DNA of 64,000 bases from Panax quinquefolius. Its lineage: Eukaryota; Streptophyta; Magnoliopsida; Apiales; Araliaceae. Below, piece after piece: positions 59,034 through 64,000 of this stretch. The notes below the pieces were generated by a model, which was given only the letters and a program-made list of their open reading frames with translations, had not been told where the DNA came from and ran no database searches. Within the stretch, counting starts at the first letter, position 1, and every line of letters starts with the position of its first letter. Location of the stretch: the NCBI GenBank assembly GCA_020205615.1, contig CM035151.1:43272977-43336976 (forward strand). The letters run 5' to 3'. The position numbers and the translations under genes are program-made.

Positions 59034-59705
59034 ATGGCGTCCCTTTCTCTCTTCCGTTTCTCTCTCCCACCACCAAAAACCCTAACCAGAAAACCCTTCT
59101 TACCTCACCCTCTCAAATCAACGCTCCACATCCCCTCCCTTCCCCGCTCCGGCTCCATTTTCGGCTCCCGCTCAGACCCAAATTCCCGCTCGCGCTCGCA
59201 GCAACCCCATCTCACCGCCATATCCGCATCCTACAATCCGACCCCAGTCACCGACCGCTTACTCTCCGCCGTGGCCTACTTCTTCCCTTTCTTCAACGGC
59301 CTTCAATACGGCCGCTTCCTCTTCGCCCAGTACCCTCGGATCCTGGGTCCGGCCCTAGAACCCTTTCTGCCCTTCCTCAGCCTCTACCGCTCTATCCCTT
59401 ACGCCAGCTACGTCGCCTTCCTGGCTCTGTACATAGGCGTGGGCCGAAACCCGAATCTGAGCCGGTACGCGAGGTTCAATGCGATGCAGGCGGTGGTTCT
59501 TGATGTTCTGTTGGTGTTGCCGATGCTGATAGAGCGGATTTTCAATCCGGGTCGGGCTGGAATAGGGTATAAGCTGATGGTGATGGGTCATAATGCGCTG
59601 TTTGTGTTTGTTGTGTTGTGTTTTGTTTATAGTTTGGTGTATAGTGTTTTGGGTCGGACGCCTTACTTGCCCTTTGTTGCTGATGCTGCTGGCCGCCAAA
59701 TCTAA
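59034..59705 (+). CDS. TIC20-II: TIC20-II-type protein import translocon subunit, chloroplastic
   Basis: Intact single-exon gene of 223 codons. TIC20 family proteins are inner-envelope or thylakoid membrane proteins of the plastid; TIC20-I forms part of the import channel, and the role of the II type is less clear. Residues 1-65 are rich in Ser, Pro, Arg and Leu with few acids, fitting a transit peptide. Mature motifs follow: ASYNPTPVTDRLLS (65-78), AYFFPFFNGLQYGRFLFAQY (81-100), LYRSIPYASYVAFLALYIGV (117-136), RYARFNAMQAVVLDVLLVLP (144-163) and TPYLPFVADAAGRQ (209-222). Hydrophobic segments near 76-92, 121-137, 152-168 and 186-206 give four likely membrane spans. The SPTP/NPTPxT.R start, RYxRFNAMQAV and FVADAAGRQ end match TIC20-II better than TIC20-I or -V (from memory). 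The start ATG lies in AAAGATGGCG, a good plant context. The 5' half is strongly C-rich, the 3' half is not. Confidence 0.9.
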   Translation: MASLSLFRFSLPPPKTLTRKPFLPHPLKSTLHIPSLPRSGSIFGSRSDPNSRSRSQQPHLTAISASYNPTPVTDRLLSAVAYFFPFFNGLQYGRFLFAQYPRILGPALEPFLPFLSLYRSIPYASYVAFLALYIGVGRNPNLSRYARFNAMQAVVLDVLLVLPMLIERIFNPGRAGIGYKLMVMGHNALFVFVVLCFVYSLVYSVLGRTPYLPFVADAAGRQI

Positions 59706-62316
59706 ATGCTGAGGTTTCACTCTTTTTTGGGTAGAATTTTATGGGAAAATGTTGGGTTTAATTTTGTGGTGGGAAATGTGCTGTTATATTGCAAAAGAAT
59801 AGTGTAATTGTGAAAAATGAGATGGGTTTTGTCAAATTTAGCTGAACTTTATTGGGTTATTCATTTTTAGTTGTGACATGGTGTTTACACTTTGACTTCT
59901 TTAATGTTTGATCAGAAGTGGTTTATCAAGTTTAAAGCAAGAAGTATGGAGATTTTGTGAATTTTGATGCAGTGGCTGACTGTAGTTGGGTAATGTGAAT
60001 GACTAGCTAACGTGCAATTTGCATAATTACTTGTTCTGGTTGTAGGGGCATCCCCAATTCTGATCAGGAATTGCTTTAGCCAATTCTCTCTCTTTTGCTT
60101 TGTACGATTATGTTAGATTTCTTTGTATTATTTTAGGGTCTAATACTTGATTAGCTTAACTTTTGTTTGACCTGCATTTCAAAAGTGAAGTGAAAAGGAA
60201 AAATCCATTGAACTTAACCGCAATCTTTGAAAGATACTAAGTGGTGATTGGGAATATATTTCCAAAGAAGTTGTGTTTGAAGGTGAATCCTTTCTCCTTA
60301 CAAACTGAATTTTGTAGAAACTGCTAGTTATTTGCTTAGTTGGTTGAAAGCACCTTGCCAACTTTTCTGCTACTGCTTTTGAAACTGCCTTTCTACATCT
60401 ATTATTTGATCTCGGGGATTTTGGAAATTATACACATTATGGTCGGATCAATTCTGTTTACTCCATGTAGATGGAGTTTATATTCTTTGAAGCACTTTAG
60501 CTTAAGAAGGGGCTGCATACGTCAATTGCACCAGTTGAACACAGGTTTTACAGTTTTATGATTGGATCATTGGCTGATGATGATGCAATCTTTTGAGTTC
60601 TGTTTTCTGTTTAATATGTTTGTGAAAGGGTAATGTGTATTCCTTCTGGTGAGGATGGATAAGTGTTAAGCTGCTTTCTCTCAAAGGAGCTGTCATCTTG
60701 GTCAGGGAGGGTCAGGGTTACAAGAATGCAAAATCAGATACATGCATTTAGTTCCCGTAGCGTGTAACCGTTGCGTGTAGCGCTGGCCAATAAGAATTCT
60801 GTGATAACCCCTATGGAGGGCTATCAGAGCATATCTTTTGCACCTTTTTTGGTTTATGACTAGCTGGTTACTAATCCCCTACTCCTATAGCCTTGTTTAG
60901 TTAGTTGGCTACTTAATCGGAGGTGATTTTGTTGACTTGATTTTAGCTGTAGAATGGATGGTTTATGCCCCCAGCGGCCCAGCCATTGCATTGGACAGAC
61001 CTTTTGGTGGAGGATCTGAAGATTATGGCTAAAAAATTTGTAAGATCTGGAATATCTGTTTTTCTGTCCATTAACAAATTAACTGAACTTGCTGGTGGAA
61101 AATCTAAATTTATCTTTGTTTCTAGCTTCTTGAATTTCTTTGGGTTGAAACTTTTTTTTTTAGTCCGCCACTCCCATGCTTACTATCATCAAATAATTAA
61201 TTATGATGTCACAACACTAGTAACTCACCCTTATTAGGCTCGTACAAGTATTGATTAATGGAGTAGTAAGTATTGATTAATGATGGAGTAGTATAAAATT
61301 AATCAAAGTTAATTTTATACTAACTACTTCCATACAAGGGAGGAATGCACACCCAAAAAAACAGTGATCTTTATCAATTTTCTCCATGCAGTCGTGCGCT
61401 ATCTTTTTTAACAATGCTTTTTAGCAACGCTGTTTTGAGAGGAATTTGTCACCAAAAATAAATAAATAAATAAATAAAAAATATTACACCATAAAAAAAT
61501 ATGAATATTTCTAATTCGTTATTAAGGGAGAGAAGATGTCGTTGGTTCACAATTATAATTTGAAAATGTAACTTGTAAATTACGGTTACAATTATAATTT
61601 TTATTATTTTACTTGGTTGTGTTTGTAAATAGAAGGTAATATAGGGATTAAAAAATTCACTTCTATTACCTTTTTACCTATTTGAATTTGTCATCTCTAA
61701 ATAGAGAACTTTGACTATCAAAAAGAGTAAATTATTTTCTCATGTTAGTAAAAGTTTTAAAAGAAAAAGGATAATTTAAAATAATACATTACTATTTTAT
61801 TTTTATAAAACTATTTTCGATAAACTACTACAAAAATATTTTTGATACTTTCAAATATTATACACATCAATTTTATTTCAAACATTTTCAACATAGAAAC
61901 TATTTTTAGAGAAATTTGAATTCTCCTCTTTTTTCTTTCTACCCTTAAAAAAAATTAAACCATTTTCTTCCGAGTCCTGTTATACATTGCAAAAGTTTTC
62001 AGTCAAATTATGATTGCGACGTATATGTATACATGAAATATAAATGAATTAAAAATGTCTCACTTTAATTTATTCGATCTTTTTGTATACACTTTCACGT
62101 TAGTCGCAATCTATTTTCGTCAAATATTTATTATTTTTCTCTCCCAAATTTCTCAACTCCTTTCATTTCTTCCCCTTCCTTTTATAAAACTCACTTTTAA
62201 ACCTTCTCTCCTCCGTAATCTTTCAAGTGCTATTTGTTAGCGCTTCTATGGATTCATCCCTTTCATGTCCTTCCACTCCTTGATGGAACCTCAACAGACC
62301 TTTTTTCACCGGCTGC
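59706..62316. other. TIC20-II downstream region, no gene recognised
   Basis: The first few hundred bases are T-rich and would contain the 3' UTR. The rest has no recognisable coding exon. The open frame at 60965-61237 shows no family motif. An (AAAT)n run is at about 61455-61481 and a short hairpin at 61290-61321. Confidence 0.5.
61290..61321. repeat. Perfect 13-bp inverted repeat
   Basis: AGTATAAAATTAA and its reverse complement TTAATTTTATACT are separated by TCAAAG. Just upstream TATTGATTAATG occurs twice (61245 and 61271). It could be the core of a small MITE. Confidence 0.75.
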
Positions 62317-62749
62317 CAGGGGCAGATTCAGAATTTTTTTTAGCAGTGCGAATAATTTGAACTAATCATAATATTAATTAAAATAGAATTCTATAATATA
62401 CGACAAATAAATATTCATAATACAAACTAAAAAACATGAATTTTAAAATAAAAAGTATTTAGATACAATTTATAAACTTATTTCGGTTACTTGTAATAAT
62501 TCAATTTAAATGATTCTTCAAATACTCAAAATCTCGAACCAAATTTGTTTTCTATATTCAAACAAAATTAAGAATTAATTTCAAAGCATAAACCAATATT
62601 GGTATCTTTTTATAAGTTTCAAATAACCTTTACTTGAAATGAGAGAAACACACCATCCAAAATTTATACTTTTAACACCAAAAATTAAAACCGACATGTA
62701 GATTTCTGTTGCTGCTTCTTCATCAGTTTTCACAAACTGACTTTTATCA
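62317..62749 (+). mobile_element. Possible hAT-like or MITE fragment
   Basis: CAGGGGCAGATTCAGAATTTT at 62317 resembles the frequent plant CAGGGGCGGAtCcAGAA end of hAT-like non-autonomous elements. No partner end was found, so the extent is unknown. Confidence 0.25.
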
Positions 62750-62759
62750 TCAACAAAAC
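62750..62759. repeat. Left target duplication of the foldback element
   Basis: TCAACAAAAC, repeated exactly at 63564-63573. Confidence 0.9.
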
Positions 62760-63563
62760 GGGATAAATCAACTTTTGGTATCTATACTGGGACACAACTT
62801 ACAATTTGGTACCCGAAGTGAAAAAAGTTACAAACTAGTGATTGTACTCGAAAAATATTACACTCCGTTAAACATTAGGGACATGACTTACAATTTGGTA
62901 CCCGAAGTGAAAAAAGTTACAAACTGGTGATTGTACTCGAAAAATGTTACACTTCGTTAAGCAAAGAGGGTTTCATCTTATTCTACATTTGAAAATTAGG
63001 GTTCTCTACTTCTGTTCTTCTTCTTGTCTCATTCTTCTTATCTCGATTCTCCATTGATTACTGGTTCCCATATATTTATTAAAGGGTTCAGTGTTTAATT
63101 GAAAGGATGAGCTCGTCTTGGAGTAGAATCGTAAATGAAATCGTGGAAGAATATTGTAGTTCATGCAACAAAAATGAATGGATTACACCAGTCCCAAGTC
63201 GGTGCCACATTGTGGAGCAATGGTGCGAATGTGGGAGGCAAGAAAAGATGGAACAAAACATCATATCGATGATCTTCTTCGCGTGAACTTCGCTTCTCTC
63301 TCTGTATGTTTGTCTCTCCCATTGGATTAATTTAGCGATTATTTAAAAATTAGAAATTACAAGCACCAGATTACAAATATTTTTGAGTACAATCACCAGT
63401 TTGTAACTTTTTTCACTTCGAGTACCAAATTGTAAGTCGTGTTCTTAATGTTTAACGGAGTGTAACATTTTTTGAGTACAATCACCAATTTGTAAGTTTT
63501 TTCACTTCGGGTACCAAATTGTAAGTCGTGTCCCAGTACAGGTACCAAAAGTTGATTTATCCC
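62760..63563 (+). mobile_element. Foldback MULE-like element, 804 bp
   Basis: Long inverted repeats (about 62760-62960 and 63377-63563) start GGGATAAATCAACTTTTGGT at both ends. Each arm is itself a tandem duplication of a unit with ACTTACAATTTGGTACCCGA, GTGAAAAAAGTTACAAACT and GTGATTGTACTCGAAAAA. The exact 10-bp flanking repeat TCAACAAAAC fits Mutator-like elements (usually 9-11 bp). There is no transposase. The middle about 415 bp is unrelated to the arms and includes the small ORF at 63107-63286. Confidence 0.88.
63107..63286 (+). CDS. 59-codon ORF inside the foldback element
   Basis: ATG at 63107, TGA at 63284-63286. The frame begins MSSSWSRIVNEIVEEYCSSC and continues NKNEWITPVPSRCHIVEQ, WCECGRQEKMEQ, ending IFFA. 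Two Cys pairs (CSSC at residues 17-20, CEC at 40-42) could bind a metal. I do not recognise the family. The upstream DNA is CT-rich (CTTCTGTTCTTCTTCTTGTC, 63010-63040), like a plant 5' leader, so this may be the captured first exon of a host gene, with translation reading past its donor. Expression is unproven. Confidence 0.4.
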   Translation: MSSSWSRIVNEIVEEYCSSCNKNEWITPVPSRCHIVEQWCECGRQEKMEQNIISMIFFA

Positions 63564-63573
63564 TCAACAAAAC

Positions 63574-64000
63574 TGTATCCAGTCCCAACTGGATTATCCT
63601 ACATTTTCCAAATTAAAATAAGAGTTACATAAAACTATAACTAGAAAATATGTATTCAAAGATATTGAGATTCAACTAAAAATTATCACCACAAACAACA
63701 GATCAGCCTTTTGTAACCAAGTTGAATTTCTAGGCTTAAGATATGTATCCAATAGTCCAACCTCATCAAAATTTTCAATCCGAACTCCTGAAGCACCCTA
63801 TTTATATAATCAAACATGCACAATTATATGAATATTAATTTGCAAAATTTTCAAATAGAATTATACATTTCAGCTCCATTTTATATTTGAATATTTCTGG
63901 GATTTTTAAATAAAACTAGATAATATGAAATATCATATTGCTTACAGGTCCACCCTGCAACCAAAGAATTATTGGTCAGGACTTGTTTGGATCTTGGTTC
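63574..64000. other. Downstream flank, no gene recognised
   Basis: AT-rich DNA after the right target duplication. No ORF or repeat that I can assign. Confidence 0.45.

Noticed and set aside
60965..61237. 90-codon frame downstream of TIC20-II
   Set aside because: No recognisable domain; composition turns to intergenic AT-rich DNA within the frame.

Overview
The window is nuclear DNA of a flowering plant, probably a eudicot (inferred from the element families and the host gene; species not determinable). It is AT-rich and about 90% nested transposable elements. One intact host gene is visible: an intronless plastid import translocon subunit (TIC20-II type) at 59034-59705.

Layout. (1) Positions 1-37159 are a nest of Ty3/gypsy LTRs. 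The main family, called A here, is chromovirus-like (Tekay/Del-like). Its coding strand reads TGTAAGACCCC...GGGGGCGTCACA and its LTRs are about 2.5-3 kb. Two inverted A LTR pieces (1-1348 minus, 1349-3343 plus) lead into a pol tail (3345-3606) and LTR A1 (3681-17758). A1 is split by element B (3954-15072), a non-coding element with very similar LTRs, which itself contains a 4.9 kb solo LTR, E (7546-12460). A second A LTR (A2, 17759-37159) abuts A1 head to tail. A2 is split by a 4.8 kb LTR-like element C (17938-22764), by a complete but decayed A element on the minus strand (23902-33748, TSD CTTTG), and by a solo LTR, D (34538-36395).

(2) Positions 38025-58085 are a CACTA (En/Spm) transposon with CACTACTACAAAA ends and an ATT target duplication. 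It has no transposase that I can see. It carries exon pieces of several unrelated host genes, all on the minus strand and mostly with splice sites: class I histone deacetylase (HDA19-like), oligopeptide transporter (OPT), phosphatidylserine synthase (PSS1-like), a G-box-binding bZIP factor (GBF) and a probable homeobox-DDT protein (RLT-like). A Tat-lineage gypsy element (39785-52431, TSD GCAAG) sits inside a PSS1 exon. The 5' LTR of that Tat element contains a Pack-MULE (39895-41455, 9-bp TSD) carrying two exons of a BRAHMA-type SWI/SNF ATPase.

(3) Positions 58086-64000 are the host segment with TIC20-II, followed by non-coding DNA and an 804-bp foldback MULE-like element (62760-63563, 10-bp TSD) with a 59-codon ORF.

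Insertion order from nesting: A1 before B before E; A2 before C, the minus-strand A element and D; CACTA before Tat before Pack-MULE. The most unusual signals are the same-strand multi-gene exon cargo of the CACTA element, with a direct OPT-HDAC exon fusion, and an array of about eight units in the A-family LTR, most carrying a different but self-complementary stem. No tRNA or rRNA gene or CRISPR array was seen.
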